Assembly (NCBI GenBank): GCA_016218765.1
Contig: JACRCZ010000067.1
Span: 1 to 48,186, forward strand
Origin: Deltaproteobacteria bacterium
GTDB taxonomy: Bacteria > Myxococcota_A > Polyangia > DRWM01 > JAAZOP01
DNA length: 48,186 nucleotides
Reading direction: 5' to 3'
Part shown: in pieces, positions 1-7,448 of the stretch
How the letters are laid out: the number at the start of each line of letters is the position of its first letter
Numbering within the stretch: position 1 is the first letter of the stretch
Program-made: the position numbers and the translations under genes
The notes under the pieces: generated by a model
Seen by the model: the letters and a program-made list of their open reading frames with translations, nothing else
Database searches by the model: none
Told to the model about the DNA's origin: nothing

Positions 1-644
1 CCCCCCCCCGTCGTGGCGGTCGCCGCGCGCCCGCCCGCGTCCGCCCCGCCCCCGCGCAGCGCCGTCATCCCCAGCCGCACGACGCGCATCGCCAGGCGTC
101 GCGCCAGCGCCTGCGCGAAACCCAGGTCCCGGCCGATGAGCGCCTGGAAGACGTCCGCCCCCATCCGCAGCACCACGCTCGGCTCGTCCGCCTGCACCAT
201 CTGCGGGTGTGCGCTGCCCAGCAGCGGCGCCACCTCGCCCAGGAGGTCGCCGGGCCGGAGCTGCTCCAGCACCGTCTGCGCCCCCGTCGCCGCGTTGACC
301 GAGACCACGCTCGCCTTGCCGCGGAACAGGATCCCCAGCCAGTCGCCCGCCGCGCCGGCCCGCAGGATCGGGGCCTGCGCCGAGTAGTCCAGCGCCTGCA
401 TGCGCGACGCGACCCCGGCCGCCAGCGAGGCGTCCGAGATCAACCGCGACGAGAGCAGGAACTCGCGGATCGCGTCGGGCCCGATCCCCGCCGCGCCCCC
501 GCCCCCCGCCGCCGGCGCGGCCGGCATCTGCGTGCCCCGCGGCTGCGCCGCTCCCGCCGGCGCGGGCGGCGTCTGCGTGCCCCGCGGCTGCCCCGCCCCG
601 CTCATGCGTCCGTCGTCGCCCCCCGCCCCGTACCGTCCGGCCAT
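1..644 (-). CDS. Cyclic nucleotide-binding domain protein (partial, runs off window start)
   Basis: The reverse strand reads openly from an ATG at 644 to the window edge, so the C-terminus is missing. A GGGGAG sits 8 bases upstream of the ATG and supports this start. The first ~50 residues are Pro/Ala/Gly-rich and hold a duplicated QPRGTQ.P.AP unit. A cNMP-binding beta-roll follows, with LRAGAAGDWLGILFRGKASV, then RPGDLLGEVAPLLGSAHPQM, then a helix rich in Ala and Arg. The phosphate-binding cassette keeps the Gly-Glu pair, but the Arg that usually contacts the cyclic phosphate is not evident (HPQM in its place). This could be a regulatory or scaffold domain that does not bind cAMP. No DNA-binding domain is seen in the part present. 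It is divergent from the lipoprotein gene at 871; the 226 bases between them must hold both promoters, but I see no clear boxes. Confidence 0.8.
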   Translation of the reverse strand, partial: MAGRYGAGGDDGRMSGAGQPRGTQTPPAPAGAAQPRGTQMPAAPAAGGGGAAGIGPDAIREFLLSSRLISDASLAAGVASRMQALDYSAQAPILRAGAAGDWLGILFRGKASVVSVNAATGAQTVLEQLRPGDLLGEVAPLLGSAHPQMVQADEPSVVLRMGADVFQALIGRDLGFAQALARRLAMRVVRLGMTALRGGGADAGGRAATATTGG

Positions 645-870
645 GCCTTGCTCCCCAGAGCACGGGCCGTGCCCATCCGCTCCCCCCGTTCTTCCGGACG
701 GCCCGCGCGCCGCGCCGCAACGCCCGAAACTGACGGGTGTCTCGTGCGAAGTCAAGTCGCATGGCCGGGGAACGAGCGGACCCGTCCGGCGCGATTCCAG
801 GTTCCTCCGGCCGGTCCTTGGCGGCTCCAGGACCCACGGCGTATACTCCCGCCCGGCGAGGGGCGTGGAA

Positions 871-2316
871 ATGACACGACACAGGTGGCGGGCGCTGGGA
901 ATCGGGATGTTGGCGGTCGCCGCCGCCGTGGCCTGCGCCGTCGCCGACTACGGCCAGGACGCGGTGGATCCGCCGGAGGACGCACGCGCCGAGGACGCGG
1001 CCCCCGTTTGCGATTCCGGCGTCTGCCTCCGCACGTGCGTCGGGCTCGGACTCGCCGGCGGAAGCTGCTTCGACGGCGAGTGCCTCTGCGTCTCCGGCGA
1101 CGGCCCCGCTCCCGACGGGGCAGGCGACGGTTCCGTCGACGCCCCCGAACCGGACGACGGCGGCGGCGCCGACACGCCCCCGCCCGTCTGCGACCCCGCC
1201 ACCTGCGACTCCGCCTGCCGCTCCATCGGCTTCCCCGCGGGCAACTGCGTCGCCGGCGATTGCCTCTGCGGCGGCGGCGCGGACGCCGACGCGGACGCGG
1301 ACGACGTCGCCGCCGAGGACGTCTTCGTGGACGACGGGTCGGTCGACGACGGTACGCCCGACGACGGGCCGATCGATGACGGGCCGATCGATGACGGCGC
1401 CGCCGACGAGGCACCGCGCGACGACGGCGCCGCGGACGACGCCCCGGCCGACGAGACGACCGTCGAGGACGCTCCGGTCGACGACGGCACGACCGACGAT
1501 GCCGGCTCGACCTGGGGCGTTCCGGTGTGCGACACCACCGGCGGGACCCTCTCCGACCGCGGACTCTTCGGAGGCGCCACCCGGCTCGTCCGCACCATCT
1601 CCGTCCCCGCCCTGGGTAACGGCCGCGCCGTGCGCCTCGAGATCACCATCAACTCCCGCCGCTTCCTCATCGCCTCGCTGCCCTTCGACGACATCCAGGC
1701 CACGCTCCAGTCGCCCGGGGGCGTCAATCGCAAGTTCTGGTACCACTTCGACGGCGACACGTCGGGGATGCTGGGCGACTACACGTTCTTCACGCCGTGG
1801 GTCCTCCCCGTCTGGTGGGACGCGGCCGTCGGCGGCACGTGGACGCTGACGCTCCAGGACGACGCTTTCAGCGGTGCCGGCACCACGCTGGTCTCGTGGT
1901 GCGTCGTGCCGCTCGACCCCGCCGCTTACGCCTCCACCGACACCGGCGCGCGGCTGGCGGCCTGCGACACGACCTCGCGCTCGATCTCCGACTACGCCTG
2001 CGCCTCCGACGGCACGGACTGCGAGCACCCCCTGACCGTGCAGATGCAGGTGACCAACCTGGTCCGCGCAAGCGGAGCGCCCAGCGCCCGGATCGAGACC
2101 TCCCACGGCGATGCGAGCCAGCTCCGCATCACGCTCATCGGCGCGGACGGCTCGGAATCCACCCTCTGGAACCGGACCGCCGGGCCGCTCCCCGCGACGA
2201 TCCCGATCTCCACCATGTCCGGCGCCTGGATGACCGGACGCTTCCAGCTCACGATCACCGACATGGCCGCCGGCACCTCCGGCACCCTCACCAGGTTCTG
2301 CATCGAAGCGAATTAG
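871..2316 (+). CDS. Cys-module lipoprotein with proprotein-convertase-like P domain
   Basis: Predicted 481-residue exported lipoprotein. The chosen ATG begins MTRHRWRALGIGMLAVAAA, a basic start and hydrophobic stretch ending at a lipobox-like AVAC near residue 22; the frame stays open upstream but no better signal peptide is seen there. Two six-Cys mini-modules follow (CDSGVCLRTC...CLC and CDPATCDSAC...CLC, residues ~48-75 and ~108-135). Next comes a ~90-residue linker of DDG/DDA repeats, then a beta-rich region at ~215-345 that resembles the P domain attached to subtilisin-like convertases (TVSVPALGN-like strand, FDDIQATLQSPGG, GGTWTLTLQDDAFSGAGTT). A second, weaker copy ends the protein (GAWMTGRFQLTITDMAAGTS). 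No catalytic domain is present, so it is more likely a surface binding or adhesion protein than a protease. It converges on fumC with only 20 bases between stops. Confidence 0.75.
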   Translation: MTRHRWRALGIGMLAVAAAVACAVADYGQDAVDPPEDARAEDAAPVCDSGVCLRTCVGLGLAGGSCFDGECLCVSGDGPAPDGAGDGSVDAPEPDDGGGADTPPPVCDPATCDSACRSIGFPAGNCVAGDCLCGGGADADADADDVAAEDVFVDDGSVDDGTPDDGPIDDGPIDDGAADEAPRDDGAADDAPADETTVEDAPVDDGTTDDAGSTWGVPVCDTTGGTLSDRGLFGGATRLVRTISVPALGNGRAVRLEITINSRRFLIASLPFDDIQATLQSPGGVNRKFWYHFDGDTSGMLGDYTFFTPWVLPVWWDAAVGGTWTLTLQDDAFSGAGTTLVSWCVVPLDPAAYASTDTGARLAACDTTSRSISDYACASDGTDCEHPLTVQMQVTNLVRASGAPSARIETSHGDASQLRITLIGADGSESTLWNRTAGPLPATIPISTMSGAWMTGRFQLTITDMAAGTSGTLTRFCIEAN

Positions 2317-2336
2317 TGCGGTGGGTTGCCTCGCCG

Positions 2337-3740
2337 CTACCGCCCCGGCTCGGTCTGGCCCCGCGGGTCCAGGGCGCGACCGATTTCCTCGGGCGAGGCG
2401 ACGTGGCGCGCGACCGCGACCTCGCGGACCGTTCGGCCCGTCTCCCACGCCTCCCGGACGAGCGCCGCGGCGCGCTCGTAGCCGATCAGAGGCACGAGTC
2501 CCGTGGCCAGCGCCAGCGACTGCTCGTTGCGCGCGGCGATGCGCTCCCGGTCGACTTCCAGGCCGGCGAGCAGTTTTCGCGTGAAGTTGTCCGTCGCCGC
2601 GGCCAGGAGAGCGATCTGCTCCAGCAGGTTCCGGGCGACGAGCGGCAGCATGGTGTGGAGCTCGAAGCGTCCGTATTGTGCGGCCAGCGCGATCGCGGCG
2701 TCGTTTCCCACGACCTGCACGCAGGCCATGAGCAGCGCCTCGGCGATGACCGGATTCACCTTCCCCGGCATCATGCTGGACCCCGGCTGCACGGCGGGCA
2801 GGCGCAGCTCGCCCAGCCCCACCCGCGGTCCGGAGCCGAGCCACCGGATGTCGTCCGCGATCTTGATCAGCGAGATCGCGACGGTGCGCAGGGTGCCGCT
2901 CTGTTGCACCGCCGCGTCCTGGGCCGCCTGCGCCGCGAAGTGGTTGCGCGCCTCGCGGAACGGCAGCCGGGTCCGGGCCGCCAGCTTCTCCGCGACGCGG
3001 CGGCCGAACTCCGGGTGCGCCCCCGCCCCGGTCCCCACGGCCGTGCCGCCCAGCGCCAGCTCGCGCAGGTGCTCCCGCGCCGCCGCCAGCCGCTCCAGCC
3101 CCGCGTCGATCTGGGCCGCATAGCCGGAGAACTCCTGCCCCAGCCGGATCGGCGTCGCGTCCTGCAGGTGCGTCCGCCCGATCTTCACCACGTCGTCGAA
3201 CCGCCGCGATTTCTCCAGCAACTCGTCCCGCAGCCGCTCCAGCGCCGGCGCCAGCCGCTCGGACAGCTCGCACTCCGCCGCCAGATGGATGGCGGCCGGG
3301 AAGACGTCGTTGCTCGACTGGCCGAGGTTCACGTGGTCGTTCGGGTGCACCGGCTCGTTCGCCCCGAGCTTCGAGCCGAGCGCCACGTTGGCGCGGTTCG
3401 CGATGACCTCGTTGGCATTCATGTTGCTCGACGTGCCGGAGCCGGTCTGGAACACGTCGACCGGGAAGTGGGCGTCAAGCGTCCCGTCCGCGACCTCCTC
3501 CGCCGCCGCGGCGATCGCGCCCGCCCGACGTTCGTCCAGGAGCCCCAGCTCCCGGTTGACCTCGGACGCCGCCCCCTTGATGAGCCCCAGGGCGCGGATC
3601 ATCGCGCGGCCGATGCCCCGGCCTGAAATCGGAAAGTTGGCCACCGCGCGCGCGGTCTGCGCCCCGTACTGCGCTTCCGCCGGCACCCGCATCTCCCCCA
3701 TCGTGTCCCGCTCCACCCGCGTTCCCGGCACGTCCGCCAC
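2337..3740 (-). CDS. fumC: Class II fumarate hydratase
   Basis: Converts fumarate and water to L-malate in the TCA cycle; cytosolic, oxygen-stable, iron-free homotetramer. The family signature GSSMMPGKVNP lies near residue 320. The N-terminal RVERDTMGEMRVPAEAQYGA, the GSGTSSNMNANEVIANRA block and HPNDHVNLGQSSND are all present, and the length (~467 residues) is normal. The start is uncertain: three in-frame GTG codons (3740, 3731, 3716) precede RDTMGE, and the ATG codons further upstream lie inside a non-coding tandem repeat. I chose 3740 because AGGACGGGG precedes it and it gives the usual short N-terminal arm. It is the last gene in line with the pyruvate dehydrogenase operon, separated from the lipoate ligase by 108 bases of repeat. 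Confidence 0.95.
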   Translation of the reverse strand: MADVPGTRVERDTMGEMRVPAEAQYGAQTARAVANFPISGRGIGRAMIRALGLIKGAASEVNRELGLLDERRAGAIAAAAEEVADGTLDAHFPVDVFQTGSGTSSNMNANEVIANRANVALGSKLGANEPVHPNDHVNLGQSSNDVFPAAIHLAAECELSERLAPALERLRDELLEKSRRFDDVVKIGRTHLQDATPIRLGQEFSGYAAQIDAGLERLAAAREHLRELALGGTAVGTGAGAHPEFGRRVAEKLAARTRLPFREARNHFAAQAAQDAAVQQSGTLRTVAISLIKIADDIRWLGSGPRVGLGELRLPAVQPGSSMMPGKVNPVIAEALLMACVQVVGNDAAIALAAQYGRFELHTMLPLVARNLLEQIALLAAATDNFTRKLLAGLEVDRERIAARNEQSLALATGLVPLIGYERAAALVREAWETGRTVREVAVARHVASPEEIGRALDPRGQTEPGR

Positions 3741-3751
3741 GTCCCCGTCCT

Positions 3752-3842
3752 GACATCGGTGTTCATCGGTGTCCATCGGTGGTTCCTTCGGTTCCGCCGG
3801 GCCGCATCCTGCATCTGTGTTCATCTGTGTTCATCTGTGGTT
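3752..3842. repeat. Intergenic ~10-bp tandem repeat pair (CATCGGTGTT / CATCTGTGTT)
   Basis: Three imperfect copies of a 10-base unit TCATCGGTGT are followed, after a ~30-base spacer, by three copies of the related unit TCATCTGTGT. They fill the space between lplA and fumC. On the reverse strand the array reads as ATGAACACAGATG-type units and supplies spurious ATG codons upstream of fumC. Similar GATGAACACAGATG arrays are common between genes in environmental genomes (recollection). Function unknown. Confidence 0.7.
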
Positions 3843-3848
3843 TCTGCC

Positions 3849-4493
3849 CTACGCCGGAGGCGGCACCAGCACCTCCGCCAGCGCCGCGGCCAGCCGCGCG
3901 GAGGACCACCCTCCGGGCTCGTCCGCGAGCCGCCCGACGAAGTCGGCGTGCCGGCGGCCGCGCCGGTACGACGGCTCACGCGGCGGATGCTTGAGGTACC
4001 GCTCCATCAGCTCCAGCCGCGGCTCCACCAGCAGCGACACGCCGTACAGCGCCGCGCCCTGCGGGCGGTAGATCGACGCGCCGCCGACCTTGCGGTCCCC
4101 GACCACGAGGTCGGAGACGTCGACCGTCCCCACGCGGTCCAGTCCGATTCGTCGGAGACCGCGGAGCATCCACGCGGTGAAGGACGCGAACAGCTCGCGG
4201 ATCCGCGGCAGTCCGTCCTGCGGGATCGCCGCGGCGACGATGACGTTGCCCGGGTCGAGCACCACGGCGCAGCCCCCGCCCGGTCGCCGCCGGATCGGCA
4301 CGCCGTCGGCCCCGCACTCCGTCTCGCACAGCTCCAGCTCCGGCCGGCTCCCGCGTCCCAGCACCACCGACACCCCGTCCGGGCGGTAGACGCGGAACCC
4401 CGGCGTTCCCTCGCGCGCCGCCGCCGCGAGGTCATCGTCGAAGTCGTATCGCGCCACCGTCGCCTCGCCCTTCGCCGTCTTGCAGCGTTCCAT
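3849..4493 (-). CDS. Lipoate-protein ligase A family protein
   Basis: Predicted 214-residue BPL/LplA-fold enzyme that attaches lipoate (or lipoyl-AMP) to a lysine of lipoyl domains. The key motif RRRPGGGCAVVLDPGNV (residues ~69-85) matches the RR.GGG..V..D.GN lipoate/adenylate-binding loop, and VVGDRKVGGASIYRP carries the catalytic-type lysine (GDRKVGG). It is short and lacks the C-terminal accessory domain of E. coli LplA, as in the LipM/LplJ-like or octanoyltransferase relatives, so octanoyl transfer rather than free lipoate ligation is possible. It lies 11 bases downstream of the dihydrolipoyl dehydrogenase gene in the pyruvate dehydrogenase operon, so the E2 lipoyl domain encoded two genes upstream is the obvious target. 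Confidence 0.85.
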   Translation of the reverse strand: MERCKTAKGEATVARYDFDDDLAAAAREGTPGFRVYRPDGVSVVLGRGSRPELELCETECGADGVPIRRRPGGGCAVVLDPGNVIVAAAIPQDGLPRIRELFASFTAWMLRGLRRIGLDRVGTVDVSDLVVGDRKVGGASIYRPQGAALYGVSLLVEPRLELMERYLKHPPREPSYRRGRRHADFVGRLADEPGGWSSARLAAALAEVLVPPPA

Positions 4494-4504
4494 CGTCCCC
4501 CCTC

Positions 4505-5923
4505 TTACTTCGCCTTGGGCGGATTCACGTGCACCGGGCTTCCCGCCGCCACCTCGGCCGCCTCGAGGATCGCCTCGGAGAGCGTCGGGTGGGGATGGAT
4601 CGTCACGAGCAGGTCCTCCAGCGTCGCGCCCATCTCCAGCGCCAGCGTCGCCTCGGCGATCAGCTCCGACGCCTGGGGCCCGACCATGCCCACGCCCAGC
4701 ACGAGGCCGGAGTCGGGGGCCGTGAGGATCTTGACGAACCCCTCGGTCCGCCCCAGCGTCCGGGCGCGGCCCAGCGCGCGCAGCGGGAACCGACCAATCG
4801 TCACCGCGAGGTTCCCCTCCTGCGCTTCTCGCTCCGTCAGTCCGGCCCAGGCGATCTCCGGGTCGGTGTAGACCACGGCCGGGATGGCGCGGTTGTCGAA
4901 CGCGGCCTTGTGGTGCGAGATGACCTCGGCCGCGATCTTCGCCTCGCGCGTCGCCTTGTGCGCCAGCATCGGCCCCGGCACGATGTCACCGATCGCGAAC
5001 ACGTGCGGGACGGCCGTGCGGCACTCCTCGGAGACCGCCAGGCGTCCCTTCGCGTCCGGCGCCAGTCCCAGCTCGCCCAGGCCCAGGTCGTCCGTGTTGG
5101 GCGTGCGGCCGACCGCGACCAGGACGCGCTCCGCTTCGAGCGTCCGGCGTGCGCCTTCGTGCTCCACCGTCACGGCGAAACCGGCCGCGGTCCGTTCCAT
5201 GCCGACGACCTTCGAATCCACGAGCATCCCGGCGAACGAGCGGTTGGCGCGGCGCACGACGACCTCGACGAGGTCGGGGTCGGCGCCGGCGAGCATCCGC
5301 GGGGCGAATTCCACGACCGTCACCTTCGAGCCCAGCCCCGCGTACACCTGGCCCAGCTCGAGCCCGATGTACCCTCCGCCGACGACGATGAGCCGCTCGG
5401 GCACTTCCGGGATCCCCAGCGCTTCGGTCGAGGTCCAAACCGGCAGGTCGCCCGCCGCCGGCATCGTCGCGACCCGCGATCCGGTGGCCACGATCGCCTG
5501 CCGGAACTCGACCGTCTCCTGGTGCTCGCCCTCGACCAGCAGCGAGTGCGCGCCGGTGAAGCGCGCCCGGCCGCGGACCACGTGCACGCCGCGACGTTCC
5601 AGGAGGGCATCGACGCCCTTGGCCAGTCCCGCCACGGTCTGTTCCACGAACTTCCGCAGCGCCGGCAGATCGATGACCGGCGGCGCGAACCGCAGCCCGA
5701 TCGCCTCCGCCTCCCTTGCCGCGTCCAGCAGTCCCACGGCATGGATCAGCGCCTTGGACGGGATGCAGCCCTCGAGCAGGCACGTGCCGCCCAGCCGCGG
5801 GCGCTCGTCGACCAGCAGCACCTCGCGCCCCAGGTCGGCCGCGCGGATGGCCGCGACGTAGCCTCCGGGGCCCCCGCCGACGATCGCCAGCTCCGTCTCC
5901 TCGCGCAGCGTTCCCATCACCAT
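4505..5923 (-). CDS. lpd: Dihydrolipoyl dehydrogenase (E3)
   Basis: FAD-dependent E3 that reoxidises the dihydrolipoyl group of E2 and passes electrons to NAD+. It is 472 residues, the usual length. The N-terminal FAD site is AIVGGGPGGYVAAIRAADLG, the redox disulfide is in GGTCLLEGCIPSK (Cys48 and Cys53), the NAD site is VVGGGYIGLELGQVYAGLG, and the C-terminal active-site His-Glu pair is in HPHPTLSEAILEA. The ATG at 5923 is 6 bases past the E2 stop, with GGAGGGG overlapping the end of E2; an alternative ATG lies two codons later. Position between E2 and the lipoate ligase makes it the dedicated E3 of this complex. Confidence 0.96.
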   Translation of the reverse strand: MVMGTLREETELAIVGGGPGGYVAAIRAADLGREVLLVDERPRLGGTCLLEGCIPSKALIHAVGLLDAAREAEAIGLRFAPPVIDLPALRKFVEQTVAGLAKGVDALLERRGVHVVRGRARFTGAHSLLVEGEHQETVEFRQAIVATGSRVATMPAAGDLPVWTSTEALGIPEVPERLIVVGGGYIGLELGQVYAGLGSKVTVVEFAPRMLAGADPDLVEVVVRRANRSFAGMLVDSKVVGMERTAAGFAVTVEHEGARRTLEAERVLVAVGRTPNTDDLGLGELGLAPDAKGRLAVSEECRTAVPHVFAIGDIVPGPMLAHKATREAKIAAEVISHHKAAFDNRAIPAVVYTDPEIAWAGLTEREAQEGNLAVTIGRFPLRALGRARTLGRTEGFVKILTAPDSGLVLGVGMVGPQASELIAEATLALEMGATLEDLLVTIHPHPTLSEAILEAAEVAAGSPVHVNPPKAK

Positions 5924-5929
5924 CGGCGC

Positions 5930-7438
5930 CTACCCCTCCAGCAGCAGCGTGGCCGGGTCCGCCAGCAGCCGGACGATCTCGTTCACGAACCGTGCCGCGT
6001 CCGCCCCGTCCGCGATCCGGTGGTCGAAGGCCAGCGTGAGCGGGAGGATCCTGCGCACCACGATCTTGCCCTCCCGCACCGCGGGCTTCTCCTGCACCCG
6101 GGCCAGCCCGAGGATCGCGACCTCCGGGTAGTTGATGATCGGGACCATTCCGGTGCCGCCGATCGCGCCGATGTTCGTGATCGTGAAGGTCCCTCCGCGC
6201 AGGTCCGCCACGTCCAGCTTGCCCTCCCGCGCCTTCGCCGCCGCCGCCTCGATCGCCGCCGACACCTCGACGATCGACAGGCGGTCCGCGCCGTGGATCA
6301 CCGGCACCACCAGCCCCTTGCCCGAGTCCACCGCGACGCCGATGTTCCAGTACCCCTTGGTGACGATCTCCTCCCGGAACGGGTCGACGCTGCCGTTGAA
6401 CATCGGAAAGCGTCGCAGCCCCGCGACCACGGCGCGGACGACGAACGCCAGGATCGTGAGCTTCCCGCCCGGCCCGCCCGCCCGCCGCTCGCGCTCCCGC
6501 CGCCGCAGCTCCTCCAGCTCGGTCACGTCCGCCTCGTCCAGATGCGCCACGTGCGGCACGAGCGTCGCCGAGGTGACCATGCGCCTGGCGGTCTTGCGCC
6601 GGATCGACCGCAGCGGCTCGCGCGACACCGGCCCGTAGTCCTCGAAGGGCGGGAGAGGCTCGAGGTCGAGGAGGGGAAGCGAGGACGCGGAGATCCCACT
6701 TGACCGCTGAGGCCCGTCGACGGGGCTCAGGGCAGGCGCTGAGGGCACGGAGAGGAACGCCGCGCCTCTCTGTGCTCTCAGCGTCTCAGCGGCAAGTCGG
6801 TCCCTCTTCTCCGTGTCCTCCGCTCCCTCTGCGTGCGCCCTCACGTCTTCGGGCGTCACCCGCCCCCCCGGCCCCGTCGGCGTCACCCGGCGGAGGTCCA
6901 CCCCCAACTCGCGCGCCAGCCTTCGCGTGGCCGGCGCCGCGGGGGGGGAGCCCTTCGACTCACTCCGTTCGCTCAGGGCGCCTGCGGCGGGCGCGGAGAT
7001 CCGACTCAACCGCTGAGGCCCGTCGACGGGGCTCAGCGCAGGCGCTGAGGGCACGGAGAGGAACGCTGAGCCGGACGAAGCGGGAAGCGGGCCCTTGTCC
7101 CTGGTCGTCGGCCCGCTTCCCGCTTCGTGCTTCTCAGCGCTTCTCAGCGTACTCAGCGTCTCAGTGGTAAGTCGGTCCCCCTTCTCCGTGTCCTCCCTCC
7201 CCTCCGTGTCCTCGATCACCGCCAGGACGTCTCCCACGTGTACGATGTCGCCCGGCTTCCCGGCGATGCTCACCACTCTCCCCGTCTTCGGCGACGGAAT
7301 CGTCACCGCCGCCTTGTCGGTCTCGACTTCGACCAGCGGGTCGTCCTCGCGGACGGCGTCGCCGGGCTGCACGTGCCATTTGAGGATCTCGCCCTCGTGG
7401 ATGCCCTCGCCCAGATCCGGCAGCTTGAACTCGAACAT
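5930..7438 (-). CDS. pdhC: Dihydrolipoamide acetyltransferase (E2) with repeat-expanded linkers
   Basis: Core acyltransferase of the pyruvate (2-oxoacid) dehydrogenase complex, 502 residues. Order: lipoyl domain at residues 1-78 with lipoylated Lys42 in VETDKAAVTIPSP; linker ~79-160; E3/E1-binding domain ~163-200 (PATRRLARELGVDLRRVTPT); second linker ~200-255; catalytic domain to the end, with GGTFTITNIGAIGGTGMVP and the HxxxDG active site in FDHRIADGADAARF. It is about 60-80 residues longer than usual for a single-lipoyl E2. The excess is low-complexity sequence (LSTLRSAEKHEAGSG; ALSERSESKGSP; two copies of AFLSVPSAPALSPVDGPQR) that matches dispersed intergenic repeats found elsewhere in the window. 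The frame is intact, so the linkers have tolerated the insertions. The gene is 10 bases after E1 beta. Confidence 0.95.
   Translation of the reverse strand: MFEFKLPDLGEGIHEGEILKWHVQPGDAVREDDPLVEVETDKAAVTIPSPKTGRVVSIAGKPGDIVHVGDVLAVIEDTEGREDTEKGDRLTTETLSTLRSAEKHEAGSGPTTRDKGPLPASSGSAFLSVPSAPALSPVDGPQRLSRISAPAAGALSERSESKGSPPAAPATRRLARELGVDLRRVTPTGPGGRVTPEDVRAHAEGAEDTEKRDRLAAETLRAQRGAAFLSVPSAPALSPVDGPQRSSGISASSLPLLDLEPLPPFEDYGPVSREPLRSIRRKTARRMVTSATLVPHVAHLDEADVTELEELRRRERERRAGGPGGKLTILAFVVRAVVAGLRRFPMFNGSVDPFREEIVTKGYWNIGVAVDSGKGLVVPVIHGADRLSIVEVSAAIEAAAAKAREGKLDVADLRGGTFTITNIGAIGGTGMVPIINYPEVAILGLARVQEKPAVREGKIVVRRILPLTLAFDHRIADGADAARFVNEIVRLLADPATLLLEG
6691..6836. repeat. Dispersed CTGAG-type repeat, copy 1, inside the E2 gene
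   Basis: On the + strand this reads from TTGACCGCTGAGGCCCGTCG through GGCGCTGAGGGCACGGAGAG to CTCAGCGTCTCAGCGGCAAG and TCTCCGTGTCCTCCG. The CTGAG-rich left half and CTCAG-rich right half are roughly inverted. It encodes the second E2 linker (residues ~201-250). Closely related sequence occurs at 7000-7206 in the same gene and, shortened, at 30822-30875 and 34810-34840 outside it. Confidence 0.75.
6948..6980. repeat. Dispersed CCCTTCGACT...GCTCAGGGC repeat inside the E2 gene
   Basis: GAGCCCTTCGACTCACTCCG followed by TTCGCTCAGGGCG. It encodes ALSERSESKGS on the reverse strand. Members of the same family lie between genes at 18543-18586, 31736-31763 and 48072-48186. This family (Ser/Glu/Lys-rich when translated) is frequent in environmental bacterial genomes (recollection). 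Confidence 0.7.
7000..7206. repeat. Dispersed CTGAG-type repeat, copy 2, with internal 17-bp perfect inverted repeat
   Basis: Second copy in E2, in the linker after the lipoyl domain. It begins CTCAACCGCTGAGGCCCGTC and ends CTCAGTGGTAAGTCGG, then TTCTCCGTGTCCTCC. Between the two halves sits a perfect inverted repeat: GAAGCGGGAAGCGGGCC at 7077-7093 and GGCCCGCTTCCCGCTTC at 7110-7126, with a 16-base loop. The stem-loop would form in the E2 mRNA. Like copy 1, it keeps the reading frame. Confidence 0.75.
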
Positions 7439-7448
7439 GCGTGACCCC

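Noticed and set aside
752..1414. Arg-rich open frame on the reverse strand
   Set aside because: It is over half Arg, with no domain, and lies opposite the Asp/Ala/Gly-rich part of the forward lipoprotein gene.
1300..1510. DDG-repeat DNA as a separate repeat element
   Set aside because: It is an in-frame Asp-rich linker of the lipoprotein, like those in other lipoproteins here, with degenerate codons rather than repeated DNA units.
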